DNA of 40,081 nucleotides from Paraburkholderia rhynchosiae (lineage in GTDB: Bacteria; Pseudomonadota; Gammaproteobacteria; Burkholderiales; Burkholderiaceae): NCBI RefSeq assembly GCF_002879865.1, contig NZ_PNXY01000045.1, positions 1-40,081 on the forward strand, in the 5' to 3' direction. Positions within the stretch are counted from its first letter, which is position 1. Each line of letters opens with the position of its first letter. The translations under genes and the position numbers were made by a program. Under the pieces are notes generated by a model, which saw only the letters and a list, made by a program, of their open reading frames with translations, made no database searches and was not told the DNA's origin. Of this stretch, positions 1 through 9,290 are shown piece after piece.

Positions 1-2
1 AC

Positions 3-119
3 ATAGTCGCTTTCTACAATCCGGTGCGGTTGCACTCCACGCTGGGCTATCTGTCGCCCGCCGCTTACGAGGCGAAACCGACAGCAAAAGAACCTATCTG
101 CCTGTCCGAAATTAGTTGA
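3..119 (+). CDS. IS3-family transposase (OrfB), C-terminal end only
   Basis: The window opens inside this gene. The frame reads FYNPVRLHSTLGYLSPAAYE and then a short tail to a TGA stop at 117-119. The YN..R.HSTLGY.SP..YE pattern is the well-known end of the DDE integrase (rve) domain of IS3-family OrfB proteins. The catalytic residues lie upstream of the window and cannot be judged. The sequence just after the stop (about 100-130) probably holds the right inverted repeat, but the other end is not available to confirm it. Confidence 0.85.
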   Translation: MVAFYNPVRLHSTLGYLSPAAYEAKPTAKEPICLSEIS

Positions 120-249
120 CCACTACAGTTTGTCGATGGCGGCCACCTTTCACAATCCGCCCTTTGCGGTGGTCACCCATCGCTACCCGCTGCGCTACAA
201 CCTAATTCACATCGTCGCTATTTGAATCGGCACGGAGGAGTGTAGCTGC

Positions 250-1779
250 TCAGGCTCGCAGCGCTTTTGCGAGATCCGCGAGGCGATAGGGCTTGGGTAC
301 GAACAGCACGTCGCTCAAAGCACCCTTCTCTTCGCGAAGTGCGGCGGGTGAATATCCCGATGTAAGCACTACCCTGATTTTCGGATACAGTGACCGCACC
401 AGACGCGCAAGCTCGAGCCCGCTGATGCCGTGCGCCATCGTAATGTCGGTGAAGACAACACTAATATCGGCGCGCTCCTTGAGAATCTTGGCCGCCTCCG
501 ACGCACTGCTCGCTGGCACCACCTCGTAGCCGATGCTCACTAACAGTTCCGACGCAACGCCGAGCACATCGGGCTCGTCCTCGACGAGCAGAACCGTCTC
601 ATGGCTTGCAACATGCGGGACACTGACGACTGTCGCCGGTTGCGCGACCGGCAGATAGAGATCCACTTTCGTACCCTCGCCCACCTGGCTTGAGAGGTGC
701 ACGTCGCCGCCCGATTGGGTGATGAAACCGTAAACCTGGCTCAGCCCCAGTCCGGTTCCCTTGCCTGGCTGCTTGGTGGTGAAAAACGGCTCGAACGCCT
801 GCGCCAGCACGTCGCCGGACATGCCCGTGCCTGTATCCGACACAGAAATGCGGACATAGCGGCCGGCCTGCAGCGCCGGGGTCATATCCGCGTTTGACTG
901 AACTGTGTCCGTGGCGATCACGACGGTGCCGCCAGTCGGCATGGCGTCGACCGCGTTGACAACCAGATTGAGCAGGGTCGCCTCGAAACGCGCAGCGTCG
1001 ACCAATGCAAATGCCTCTCCGGGCTGGAGAGCAAGCTCAACGTGCGTGCTAGGGTTACCCGCACGCAAAAGCATTGGCCAGAATTCGCGGATCAATCCAT
1101 TCACGTCGTGAACGTGCGCCTGCAATGGCTGTTGGCGCGCGAACGACAGCAACTGCTGGGTAAGCGAGGCGCCTCGGTCAATCGCCCGCCGCATTCCGTC
1201 GATCATCTTCTTGTCGATCGGCGTGCGCGACTGGATCGCCAGCACCTGGAGACCGTTGGAGAGTACCGCCAGCAGGTTGTTGAAGTCGTGCGCGACGCCG
1301 CCCGTCAAGCGCCCGATCGCCTCCATCTTCTGCGCCTGGAACAGCGCCGCGTTCGCTTTTTCGAGGGCGGCCGCAGCTTCCTTGCGCTCGGTGATGTCGC
1401 GCGTGACTTTTGCAAATCCGATCAGAGAACCGTCGCCGTCCCGGATCGCATCCACTACGACGTGCGCCCAGAAACGGCTACCGTTTTTACGAACCCGCCA
1501 TCCTTCGCGTTCGGCACGGCCCTCCATGGCTGCTGTGGCCAGTATCTGCGCCGGCGCGCCGGCCGCCTTATCCTCATCCGTGTAGAAACGCGAGAAATGC
1601 TCGCCAACGATCTCTGACTGCTTATAGCCTTTGATTCGTTCTGCGCCGACGTTCCAGCTCGTAACGACTCCCGCCGGAGAAAGCATGAAGATCGCGTAGT
1701 CGGTGACGCCTTGCACCAGAATCCGGAACAGTTCCTCAGTTTCCCGTGTAACGTCGTGCGTCTTCGCAGTCTGGCTCAT
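250..1779 (-). CDS. PAS hybrid sensor histidine kinase with C-terminal receiver
   Basis: A 509-residue soluble hybrid kinase. Order: PAS domain (about residues 15-135, with YAIFMLSPAGVVTSWN and the FAKVTRDITERKEA exit), HisKA dimerisation domain with phospho-acceptor His164 in GGVAHDFNNLL, HATPase_c with N box (LNLVVNAVDAM) and G boxes (SDTGTGM, GKGTGLGLSQVYGF), then a receiver with LLVEDEPD and phospho-acceptor Asp445 in VFTDITMAHG and the conserved Lys in VPKPYR. There is no membrane segment, so the signal is probably cytoplasmic. I start at the ATG at 1779, which has AGGGAC upstream; an in-frame upstream start at 1818 would add 13 residues of low-complexity sequence. No partner regulator lies next to it; the gene sits between mobile-element debris. 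All phosphotransfer residues look intact. The specific role is unknown. Confidence 0.9.
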   Translation of the reverse strand: MSQTAKTHDVTRETEELFRILVQGVTDYAIFMLSPAGVVTSWNVGAERIKGYKQSEIVGEHFSRFYTDEDKAAGAPAQILATAAMEGRAEREGWRVRKNGSRFWAHVVVDAIRDGDGSLIGFAKVTRDITERKEAAAALEKANAALFQAQKMEAIGRLTGGVAHDFNNLLAVLSNGLQVLAIQSRTPIDKKMIDGMRRAIDRGASLTQQLLSFARQQPLQAHVHDVNGLIREFWPMLLRAGNPSTHVELALQPGEAFALVDAARFEATLLNLVVNAVDAMPTGGTVVIATDTVQSNADMTPALQAGRYVRISVSDTGTGMSGDVLAQAFEPFFTTKQPGKGTGLGLSQVYGFITQSGGDVHLSSQVGEGTKVDLYLPVAQPATVVSVPHVASHETVLLVEDEPDVLGVASELLVSIGYEVVPASSASEAAKILKERADISVVFTDITMAHGISGLELARLVRSLYPKIRVVLTSGYSPAALREEKGALSDVLFVPKPYRLADLAKALRA

Positions 1780-1819
1780 GTGGCTGTCCCTGTTTCGGTG
1801 GCGGTGTTGCTGTAGCACA

Positions 1820-2170
1820 AATTGTACCGCTCACGGCGGCACCGCTGCCTTCGGTTAGCGGGTAGGCAACCTTCGGCGCCGACCGCGCGTCCCGCTTGGC
1901 TGAATAGGTTGGCGGGCCGCGCCGATCGTGGGACGAAGCGCCATACTCAGACGCGCAGCGCGCGCCGCTGCGAGCGGCTCGCACGGCGCAATCTGCAACT
2001 ATGACCCCATCCGGGAAGGCAACGCACGCTAACGGCGGAGTCTCGCACGCGGCGCTGATGGGAATTGCCCGCAGGCATGTGCCTTGCCAGTTGAGGTGGT
2101 CTCTTCGGCGCTGTAACGTTAAATTGCTCTCGACGCAATAGCGAGAGCGCACACGCCTGGAAAACGGACG
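1820..2170. other. Non-coding stretch between kinase gene and IS6 relic
   Basis: About 350 bases upstream of the hybrid kinase gene. Open frames here are short, rich in Arg and Cys and resemble no family I know. The kinase promoter should lie in the first 100 bases, but I cannot point to a convincing -35/-10 pair. The right side may still contain the degraded end of the neighbouring IS6 element. Confidence 0.4.
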
Positions 2171-2174
2171 GTAC

Positions 2175-2901
2175 TTGGGTGGTCTCACCGAAACGATGGG
2201 AGTCGGCGAAGCGTGCGGCGAGCTGTTTGCCCTAAAGTGAGGCTGGTAGCAGGCGTTTGACCGCGAAGTGCTGACGGATCAGACCAAAGCTCGATAAGAA
2301 AGTCTGCGTCCGTTCAAGATCGCGAAAGCCACGGATGCGTCGCTCACCTTCGCGCGTCGGCTGATGACTGTTTTCAGCACGGTTATCGACCCGCGCCGGC
2401 TTTGACGAAAATGTGCTTGACGTCAGCCAGTGCGGGAATCTCGGCTTTCGCCGCCGGAAAGCTGCGCATCTGGCTGGTCACGATCTCGCGCAGCGCTTGA
2501 CCACGCGAAGCAAGCACGCGCTTGAAAGACCACTTCGCTGCTGCACTGTTGTGGCGCTGCTGTAGCCGGATATCGAGTTCAGCGCCGTGTTGATCAATGG
2601 CGCGCCACAACAAGTAAGGCTCGCCGCGCAAGGTCACAAACACGTCGTCAAGGTGCCATGTCGTGCAGGGCTCGCGATGCGCCGCTTTCACCCGGTGTGC
2701 CAAACACGCACTGAACCTATGGCACCAGCATCGGACGGTTTCGTAGTCGACGATAACCCGCGCTCGAATAGCAGTTCTTCGATATCACACAGGCTGACCA
2801 GCGGACCGCGAACTGATGACCGCTACTGGAAGGCGATGACCGTGGTAAAGCTATCCTGCATTCCCGACCTTAATCGACCATTTCAGTAACGTGACAGTGC
2901 C
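2175..2901 (-). pseudogene. IS6-family transposase relic with frameshifts and a stop
   Basis: Pieces of one IS6/IS26-like transposase can be read on the minus strand in changing frames. In order: CDIEELLFERG (about 2785), then after a frameshift VDYETVRCWCHRFSA and the DDE core TWHLDDVFVTLRGEPYLLWR (about 2590-2660), then VTSQMRSFPAAKAEIPALAD, a second frameshift near 2390, then RVDNRAENSHQPTRE..RRIRGF, RTQTFLSSFGLIRQHFAVKR, and a TAG stop near 2236 before KQLAARFADSHRFGE. The catalytic HLD and the later E-containing segment are recognisable but the gene cannot make a full protein. The terminal sequence GGCACTGTCAC (minus strand, 2891-2901) matches the start of IS26-type inverted repeats. The other end is not visible. 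Confidence 0.85.
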
Positions 2902-2912
2902 ACAAATTGTCC

Positions 2913-3037
2913 TTGCGCCTCGGCAAATCGCCGATTGGGTCAAGAACTCACCAGGATTCGTAGTCAACCGGACTCTGGTGCCGATGATCAACGAAGTGTT
3001 CTTCGCTCTAACGGAGGGCATAGCAACGGGCGTTGAG
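2913..3037 (+). pseudogene. 3-hydroxyacyl-CoA dehydrogenase fragment
   Basis: The plus strand encodes LRLGKSPI and, after a one-frame shift near 2938, VKNSPGFVVNRTLVPMINEV and FFALTEGIATGVE. This is the junction between the NAD-binding and C-terminal domains of 3-hydroxybutyryl-CoA dehydrogenases (Hbd/PaaH type), where the sequence around NSPGFVVNR..VPMINEA is highly conserved. Only about 40 residues remain, directly abutting the IS6 terminal repeat at 2901, so the rest of the gene was probably lost with that insertion or a later deletion. It is clearly non-functional. Confidence 0.75.
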
Positions 3038-3138
3038 AATCAACATTCCTCGTTACGGTGAGCTTTCTCGGGAACAAGCGCGCCACAATCTGGCGAATGG
3101 TCCGGCGCGGTAGCGTGAAGACACCGATAAGGCCGAAT

Positions 3139-3480
3139 TTACCAGCGAGAACGCGATAGTCGTCTCTGAAGAAGCGTTCTTAGATCACGGTGCGTATCGG
3201 AGACGACATGAATGTAAATCGTGTCCTCGTGCACCTCATATATAACGCGATTCTGGCCGCTCAACGCTTCCCGGAAATTCAGAGCGCCGAAATCTGAAAG
3301 CTCCGCCGGGACATAACCGCTCGGGCGGGAACTACGTGATATTGTCAAGCGTGATGGCCAATTCCGCGGACGTTTGCTTCCAGGTCTGAGCACCGAAGCT
3401 CCTGAGGATGTAGCGGCGCAGACGCTTCGTATGCTCATTTGCGTCATCGAGAAGCAGGACCCTGAACGTAGTCTGCCGCC
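3139..3480 (-). pseudogene. RelE/ParE-type toxin, frameshifted
   Basis: The N-terminal part reads FRVLLLDDANEHTKRLRRYI (ending about 3407), continuing to a stop near 3340. The C-terminal part lies in another frame: GYVPAELSDFGALNFREALS, GQNRVIYEVHEDTIYIHVV and SDTHRDLRTLLQRRL, ending at 3139. The pattern RxIYxV..xxxxIHxVxDxRRDxxxLLxxRL is typical of RelE/ParE-family toxins. A normal start codon is not evident, so the toxin is inactive by frameshift and probably by loss of its start. It lies directly downstream of the antitoxin relic, as expected for a type II module. Confidence 0.7.
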
Positions 3481-3489
3481 GCCGTCAAC

Positions 3490-3765
3490 GGATTTGCCCC
3501 TTCCGATCAAGGCCGGCCAGTCCCGCGAGAAGCTTGTCGGCATCCTTGAATTTCCCCTAATCGATGTCCTTCCGGCCCAAGGCGAGAATCTTGAGCAGCG
3601 CCAGCGTTTGCTGGGTGTTCTCATAGTTTTTCACGTCGTGAACGACGAGCTTCGCCAGTCTGCGTCATCAGCAGTGGCTCGCCAGAAGCAGTCAAATCCC
3701 TGACGATCTGCGCTGCGTCGCTTTTCAGATAGCTAAGTGGCTTTACGTGGTCTGCCAGGCGCATG
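3490..3765 (-). pseudogene. Phd/YefM-type antitoxin, frameshifted
   Basis: The start is intact: MRLADHVKPLSYLKSDAAQI followed by VRDLTASGEPLLMTQTGEA, the typical DNA-binding N-terminus of Phd/YefM antitoxins. The frame then shifts near 3645. The rest reads LVVHDVKNYENTQQTLALLK and ILALGRKDID, a TAG stop, then GKFKDADKLLAGLAGLDRKG, matching the usual toxin-binding tail of this family. With a frameshift and a stop codon it cannot give a full-length antitoxin. It precedes the broken toxin in the usual order. A truncated DNA-binding domain could in principle still be made. Confidence 0.75.
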
Positions 3766-3824
3766 TTATCCAACGGTCGCAGCGTCATTTTGGCCGGATA
3801 TAGAATAAATTCAGTTCTATGCAA

Positions 3825-5030
3825 AGTTCTGAATAGGTTCGCCCGCTATGCTCTGTCATCGGGGATCGATTTACCAGATACCGGTTGCATGAACACAACA
3901 CGGACCCGCCGAAAGCAACAAGGGATGAGCCAATCTGGCTGGCGGTTACGGCATAGATTTTGACATTCTATGTGAAATGATTGATGACTTACTACGGCGT
4001 CCTCGGCCAATGCCACCGCTTGCTCGCGAAGTCAACCGGACTTGGGCGTCTCTCGAAATGACACACCGCCCACCGTATGAAGATGAGGACAGTTCGCCGA
4101 GTGGCGTATGAAGCACTCCTCAAGCCCGGTGGACTCCAAGAGCGTGGCAATCGCCCACGCCGAAACCCGATTGGCGAATCGCTGACCTTGCTGCTGAGGC
4201 CGAGGGGATTCACCGCCGTTGCGACCGCAACTATGGAAAGGCTGGAACTCATGACGGAGCGGGGACGCGAGGCACCGGTTAACGATCGAATCGACGTTCC
4301 GGCCGTGCGCCACCGAACCACGCATACGTGCAGCTGCGTGTCGCCGAGCGACCTTCCTGGGTCTGGCATTCATGTGATCGAGCAAGCCAAGAAAACCGGG
4401 CGCCCTATCAAAGCTTTGAACAGATCAAGCTGTTGCTGAAGAGCATTGCCTTCAAGGACGGCGAACCGGTGCAAGATCAACCGCTTTAGCAGACACTCGC
4501 CGCCTAAGCGTCTGCCTTCAACTGCCCATACACCACTCTCGATGTTATCCCCGCGCTTCGCGATATCACCGACAACTGAGCCCGCTCAGTTACAGCGTGC
4601 AGTGCAACGCCCGCGAAAAGCAGCATAAGCGATAGCGATTTGCGGTCGATACCGGAACTCGTCGCTCCCCGTGTCGGTCGCGAAGTAATTCCCGCCCAGC
4701 TCGGGTTTCTGAAGTTTTAGTTCGGAGAACAACCTGCGTCTCTGCGTGGATGCAAAGGCAGCAGACCATCAGCAGCAATCCCGTTGCAAGATCCGCAAAA
4801 CGTGGGATAAAGCCGTTCAAAAGCCTCAATTGCGCCGGCCGCCACAGTCAGAACGGCGAGTCAGTACCTCTCGCGTCGTATTCGGTCCTATCGTCAAAAA
4901 TGCGCTATTCGAATTTCCCGGCTTTGCATGCCGCCCCTTCCAGTTCGTGAGAATCTAGTTTGTCGCGTCAGGAGCCACCTGGACGCTTCCGGCGCGACGC
5001 ACTTTTTTATCATTCACCTATGGGGTAGAT
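3825..5030. other. Decayed region with an unrecognised gene relic
   Basis: No intact gene is visible in 1.2 kb. Between about 3960 and 4490 the plus strand holds protein-like pieces in alternating frames: LRRPRPMPPLAREVNRTWAS with EMTHRPPYEDEDSS (3990-4105), AAEAEGIHRRCDRNYGKAGT (near 4190-4250) and FEQIKLLLKSIAFKDGEPVQ (near 4420-4475). The order suggests one gene broken by several frameshifts. I do not recognise the family. From 4500 to 5000 I see nothing except the 5' region of the following synthase gene. The TGGGGTAG just before 5031 is its likely ribosome-binding site. Confidence 0.45.
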
Positions 5031-5813
5031 ATGGACCGCATCGATTCAGTCCTTTTAACGCAAAATACGGATTACACGTCGCTCGAAAAAGACTTTGCTC
5101 ACCGCACCGTCAAGAAAAAGGAAAGATTGCCGTTTACGATAAAGGTGGTAAGCAGTCAGGCGGAACTCGACAAGGCCGTCGTGATCCGCCGCGCCGCGTA
5201 TGGCCGCCACTTGCCGGAGTTCGCCGAGAAAATGGGAATCGAGGCGTCGGACGCCGCGCCCGGGACGGTCGTCCTGCTCGCGCAATCGCGGCTGGATGGC
5301 GGTCCGCTCGGCACCATGCGGGTCCAGACGAACGCATTCGGTGCGCTTGCGGTCGAGCAGTCGGTCCGCCTGCCGGACTGGCTGAACCAGGCGCGCCTCG
5401 CCGAGGCGACAAGGCTTGGGGTCGCGCGCGGTGCGGTCGGCCGAATGGTGAAGGTGGCGCTGTGCAAAGCGTTTTACCTGTATTGCGCGCAGAACCGCAT
5501 CGACTGGATGTTAATTACGGCGCGTTCCCCGCTGGATCGGGAATACGAAGCGATGCTATTCGGCGATGTCTACGGTCACAATGAATTTCTGCCGATGGCG
5601 CACGTTGGCGGGTTGCCACATCGGGTAATGGCGAAACCGGTTGCCTTAGTCCGTCAGCGCTGGACGAAGGCCAACCATCCGTTCGTTGGGTTCTTTTTTG
5701 AAACGGAGCACGTCGACATCGACGTCAGCGTGGCAGCGATGCGGGACGACGAAGGCGTATATATTGAGTCCGGTGGCCTGACAGCTGCACCGCAGACAGT
5801 CTGCGGAAGCTGA
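5031..5813 (+). CDS. FeeM-like N-acyl amino acid synthase (GNAT fold)
   Basis: A 260-residue soluble protein with the features of the FeeM catalytic domain family, relatives of GNAT acetyltransferases and acyl-homoserine lactone synthases that join an acyl chain from acyl carrier protein to an amino acid. Visible landmarks: FTIKVVSSQAELDKAVVIRR then AAYGRHLPE (about residues 36-64), GPLGTMRVQTN (beta strand, about 92-102), ARLAEATRLGV (about 125-135), a long helix KVALCKAFYLYCAQNRIDWM, and a C-terminal barrel-like region RVMAKPVALVRQRW. Substrate and product cannot be read from the sequence. The last 45 residues or so (after HVDIDV) are not typical of the family. The next gene downstream is a c-di-GMP enzyme, separated by a hairpin at 5836-5856, so the pair may or may not be cotranscribed. 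Confidence 0.75.
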   Translation: MDRIDSVLLTQNTDYTSLEKDFAHRTVKKKERLPFTIKVVSSQAELDKAVVIRRAAYGRHLPEFAEKMGIEASDAAPGTVVLLAQSRLDGGPLGTMRVQTNAFGALAVEQSVRLPDWLNQARLAEATRLGVARGAVGRMVKVALCKAFYLYCAQNRIDWMLITARSPLDREYEAMLFGDVYGHNEFLPMAHVGGLPHRVMAKPVALVRQRWTKANHPFVGFFFETEHVDIDVSVAAMRDDEGVYIESGGLTAAPQTVCGS

Positions 5814-5835
5814 GCAAAGCCTAGGAGAAAAATGT

Positions 5836-5856
5836 CCGCCCGAGAGGTTCGGGCGG
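5836..5856. terminator. Hairpin after the FeeM-like gene
   Basis: A perfect 8-bp stem (CCGCCCGA / TCGGGCGG) with a 5-base loop lies 23 bases after the synthase stop. On the plus strand no U-tract follows. On the minus strand the stem is followed by ACATTTTTC, so the shape fits a terminator better for transcription from the right. It may act in both directions or partly uncouple the synthase gene from the gene at 5954. Confidence 0.5.
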
Positions 5857-5953
5857 CCTGCAGATGGCGGCGTCAGCACATTTAAGCTGTCGCCGCCGAC
5901 TGTCGCAGCATTGCAATGAGAGCGACACTGAAGTCATCGGGGAAAAGCAGCAA

Positions 5954-8896
5954 ATGACAACCGTTAAATGGGCGTTTCGGGACCGACTGACCGGCTGGGC
6001 CTTCCAGCGATTCTCGGTCTACGTTGCGCCATTTGTGATCGCGCTGGGCAGCATCGGCGTTCTGCTCTGGGCGCCGCAGCAGTTCGATACGACCGGGACA
6101 GTCTCGCTCAGCTTTCCCGTGATTGCAGATCCGTCAGCAACACTGTCACCCGCCAACGCCATCGCCCGCCTGCAAAATGTGGCGCACACTGCGCGTTTTA
6201 GTACGCATCTTGCGGAAACGCCATTCTGGTTCACGCTCGTTCCGCCTGTCGAGACAAGCGCAGGGGCGACCTTCATTGACCTGCCGTCGCGACACGCGCA
6301 GACGGTGTCCTGCTGGCGGACGGCTCCCACAATTACGCCGCTCGGAGCAGGCGACCGCTACGGCGCAAGCGGTGAGATGCGCATCAATAAGGCCGGGTTC
6401 GCGCTCAGGCTCCAGGAGGATCTCCGCCGGACGCCGATCCTCTGCAGAGCCACCTTTTCAGGACCCGCATATATCACCGCTTTGGCATCGAGCCGCGATA
6501 AGCTCGAGGCAACAACCCTTGATTTCCACGACGGCGCATCGCTGATCACCGGTGGCCTGCTAACGCTCGCGATCTTCGTGTTTGTTACGGCAATCATCAA
6601 TCGCGAATGGACCTACGTGATCTTTGCTGCATGGCTAATCGGCAACCTCCGGTTGACCGCGAACGCAATGGGTTTCGATACTGAATGGCTGGGCCGGCTC
6701 ATCCCGCCAGACCATATCGGGTTTTTGCGGGAATTCACGTTCGCTGCCTATTACCTGCTGACCACTACGCTGTTTGTAGAACTGTTTCGCCGCGAGCTGA
6801 AAGCAATCGGCCTTCGCTGGACCCTGCACGCAGTGCGGTATGGAGGCTGTCTGCTGATGGCCGCGGCATTTACGTTGAATTATGAGCACTTCATTCCGGT
6901 GCTGTGGGCCAGCGCCAGTTTTTGCATCCTGGTGCTCACCTACTTCCTTGTGCAGTTGGTTCTCAAGGCGCGATCGCGTACAGTGCTCTGGTATGTCGCG
7001 TCCATGGGCATCGTGCTGTTCGCGACATTGTCGGAAGTGGTCGCCGCCGCATTAGGTCTGAAAACTCTGGCAGGCACGCATAGCCCAGTAGTGACGGCGC
7101 TGTCGTCAAGCATGCTTTGCGCATTTGCTATCGCAGAACGTATGCGCGAAGAGCGCGTGCGCCGCCGGCAGATGGAGGTGGAACTGCGCAACACCTATGA
7201 CGTCACGCCCATCGGCCTCTTCACGCTGAACGGCGAAGGGTGCTTCGTTCGCGCCAATCCGGCGCTGCACTCGATGCTAAGCCTGCCTCATGAGTACGGC
7301 ACCTACCGCTGGGCCGACTATTTCGCCCCGGGCGCCGAGCGCATGCTGGATGGACTTCTGGAGCGTGATGACTCGGCGTCGATCGAAATCGAAGGCACGG
7401 CCAGCGGGAAAACAGACGCGCGGCGATATTCGCTGCGGGCGATCTGTGCAAACGGCTTCATTGAAGGTTCACTTGAGGACGTAACGGATCGCTCGAAAGC
7501 GGTGGAGCGTCTGCACTTTCTCGCCGAACATGACCCTCTGACCGGTCTCTTGAACCGTCGTGGCATCGAGCATGCAATCGGCCGGGAATGCAGCAAAAGC
7601 GGCCCGTGGGCACTCGCGTACCTCGATCTGGACCGGTTCAAGCTGTTCAACGACCTGTTCGGCCACGGCACCGGCGATGAAATACTAAGGCATGTTGCAG
7701 CACGCCTCGTCGAGCGACTGGGGTCGCGCATCCCGATCGGGCGCATCGGCGGTGACGAATTCGTGTGTGTGTTCGCCGACATGGACGTCGAGGATGCAAT
7801 AGCGCACTGCCGTGAACTCATCGTGGCTCTTAACTCGGCGCCGATTCACGTCGGCACGCGCGCCTTCCAGGTCAGGGGATCTATCGGCGTAGTGGAATGC
7901 GCGCAAGGTGAACGGGTCCCGGACACCCTCGCCCACGCCGACCGCGCTTGCCGCGCCGCGAAGCGCGGGGGCAATGCACGGCTTATCGCACTGCGCAAGG
8001 GTGCGTCAGCGTTCGAGGAGCGCGCCGCGGAAATCAGTCTGATCGAGGCGCTGGGACAGAACCGGCTGCCGGAGGGCCTGTTCCTCGTGATGCAACCGAT
8101 CATGTCGATGCAAGCACCGGAGGAATCTCTCGACTTCGAGGTGCTACTGCGCCTACGCACGCCGGATGGCTCAGTGACGACGGCGGCAAAGCTGATCGCC
8201 GCCGCCGAGGACTCTGGCACCATCGTCGCGATTGACCGCTGGGTGCTCTCAACGACGCTCGCATGGCTGAGCGAGCACCAGGCGTCGCTCTCGACCACTC
8301 GCTTTGTGTGCGTGAATCTGAGCGGCGGTTCGCTCAATGACGAAGTTTTCCTCGATGAGCTGTTCGCGCTGTTCTCGCGTCACGTAGACGTCGTCCATTG
8401 CCTGTGCATCGAAATCACCGAAAGCGTCGCACTGCACGATCTGGAGCATACAGAGCGCTTCATCGGGCGCGTGCACGACATGGGCGCAAAGATTGCCATC
8501 GACGATTTTGGCGCAGGTCAGACATCGTTACGCTATCTGAAGAAGCTGTCGGCCGATGCACTGAAGATAGACGGCGAATTCGTGCGCACTATGTGTGCCC
8601 ATCCGGCTGACATTGCGATCGTAGAGGCGATCATTACGCTCGCGCGCAATCTGGGCATGCGCAGCATCGCGGAATGGGTTGAAGACCTGCAAACTTTGCA
8701 GGCGCTGAAGGAACTGGGTGTCGACTATGTGCAGGGATTTGCAATCGCGAGGCCGCAAGAAGCCTGCGACATCCTCGCGGCCTCCTCCACCGCGAGCTTC
8801 GTGATGGATGCCCAGGTCACAAGTTATCTTGGAGCAGAGCGGACGCTGGGAGTCGACTCTGTTCGTCAGAGCCTGGAGCGCGAAAGTGCGATCTGA
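5954..8896 (+). CDS. Membrane GGDEF-EAL c-di-GMP enzyme with 7TM and PAS
   Basis: A 980-residue protein. Order: one N-terminal membrane helix (about 18-40), a periplasmic stretch (to about 190), a block of membrane helices in the style of 7TM sensors (about 195-395), a PAS-like domain (about 405-510), a GGDEF domain (from HDPLTGLLNRRG, about 523), and an EAL domain (about 710-960). The GGDEF signature is intact (GGDEF 599-603), without an RxxD inhibitory site upstream. The EAL motif is EVL (729-731) in FEVLLRLR; EITES, DDFGAGQTSLRYL (Asp850-Asp851) and KIDGEF are kept, so phosphodiesterase activity is possible. I start at the ATG at 5954, preceded by GGGGAAAAG; the frame is open further upstream to 5864. 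It could make or break c-di-GMP; the direction is not decidable here. Confidence 0.93.
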   Translation: MTTVKWAFRDRLTGWAFQRFSVYVAPFVIALGSIGVLLWAPQQFDTTGTVSLSFPVIADPSATLSPANAIARLQNVAHTARFSTHLAETPFWFTLVPPVETSAGATFIDLPSRHAQTVSCWRTAPTITPLGAGDRYGASGEMRINKAGFALRLQEDLRRTPILCRATFSGPAYITALASSRDKLEATTLDFHDGASLITGGLLTLAIFVFVTAIINREWTYVIFAAWLIGNLRLTANAMGFDTEWLGRLIPPDHIGFLREFTFAAYYLLTTTLFVELFRRELKAIGLRWTLHAVRYGGCLLMAAAFTLNYEHFIPVLWASASFCILVLTYFLVQLVLKARSRTVLWYVASMGIVLFATLSEVVAAALGLKTLAGTHSPVVTALSSSMLCAFAIAERMREERVRRRQMEVELRNTYDVTPIGLFTLNGEGCFVRANPALHSMLSLPHEYGTYRWADYFAPGAERMLDGLLERDDSASIEIEGTASGKTDARRYSLRAICANGFIEGSLEDVTDRSKAVERLHFLAEHDPLTGLLNRRGIEHAIGRECSKSGPWALAYLDLDRFKLFNDLFGHGTGDEILRHVAARLVERLGSRIPIGRIGGDEFVCVFADMDVEDAIAHCRELIVALNSAPIHVGTRAFQVRGSIGVVECAQGERVPDTLAHADRACRAAKRGGNARLIALRKGASAFEERAAEISLIEALGQNRLPEGLFLVMQPIMSMQAPEESLDFEVLLRLRTPDGSVTTAAKLIAAAEDSGTIVAIDRWVLSTTLAWLSEHQASLSTTRFVCVNLSGGSLNDEVFLDELFALFSRHVDVVHCLCIEITESVALHDLEHTERFIGRVHDMGAKIAIDDFGAGQTSLRYLKKLSADALKIDGEFVRTMCAHPADIAIVEAIITLARNLGMRSIAEWVEDLQTLQALKELGVDYVQGFAIARPQEACDILAASSTASFVMDAQVTSYLGAERTLGVDSVRQSLERESAI

Positions 8897-9290
8897 GGCG
8901 GCTCGACCCGAACCTGCTACCGGCGCAGTCCCATCCTGCGCCGTGCCGTGTATCGGTTCCCGGCCTCGGGCGTTGCGGTACCGCCAGCGCGATTCTGCTC
9001 GTCCGCAGCATAAGCGTTAGAGGTTCACACTGCTCGGCTGTTGATTCCCGGAGTCGTCGCTGTGTATATCGCATTTCGTGGGCGTTCAAAGGCTGATGGA
9101 CCCCTTACCGACCCGCATCGCGCGTTTTCGATCTGTCGGCAGAAGAGCGCCGTATGCTGTTCGCCGGCCAACCCAAGACTTGCCAAATTTGGCCTCGCTT
9201 TGATGAATCTTGCTCAAGTTTTTGCGACCGGGGCCGATATACCGTTTTCCCGGTGGAGCACTCGTTATCGAGACGATGTAAGGAATCGAG
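8897..9290. other. Intergenic stretch between two c-di-GMP enzyme genes
   Basis: About 390 bases with no convincing gene. A 7-bp stem (CGGCGCA / TGCGCCG, 8921-8943) soon after the 8896 stop may be a weak terminator, though no U-tract follows. The rest should include the promoter of the MASE1 diguanylate cyclase; AAGGAATCGAG just before 9291 is its ribosome-binding site. Confidence 0.45.
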
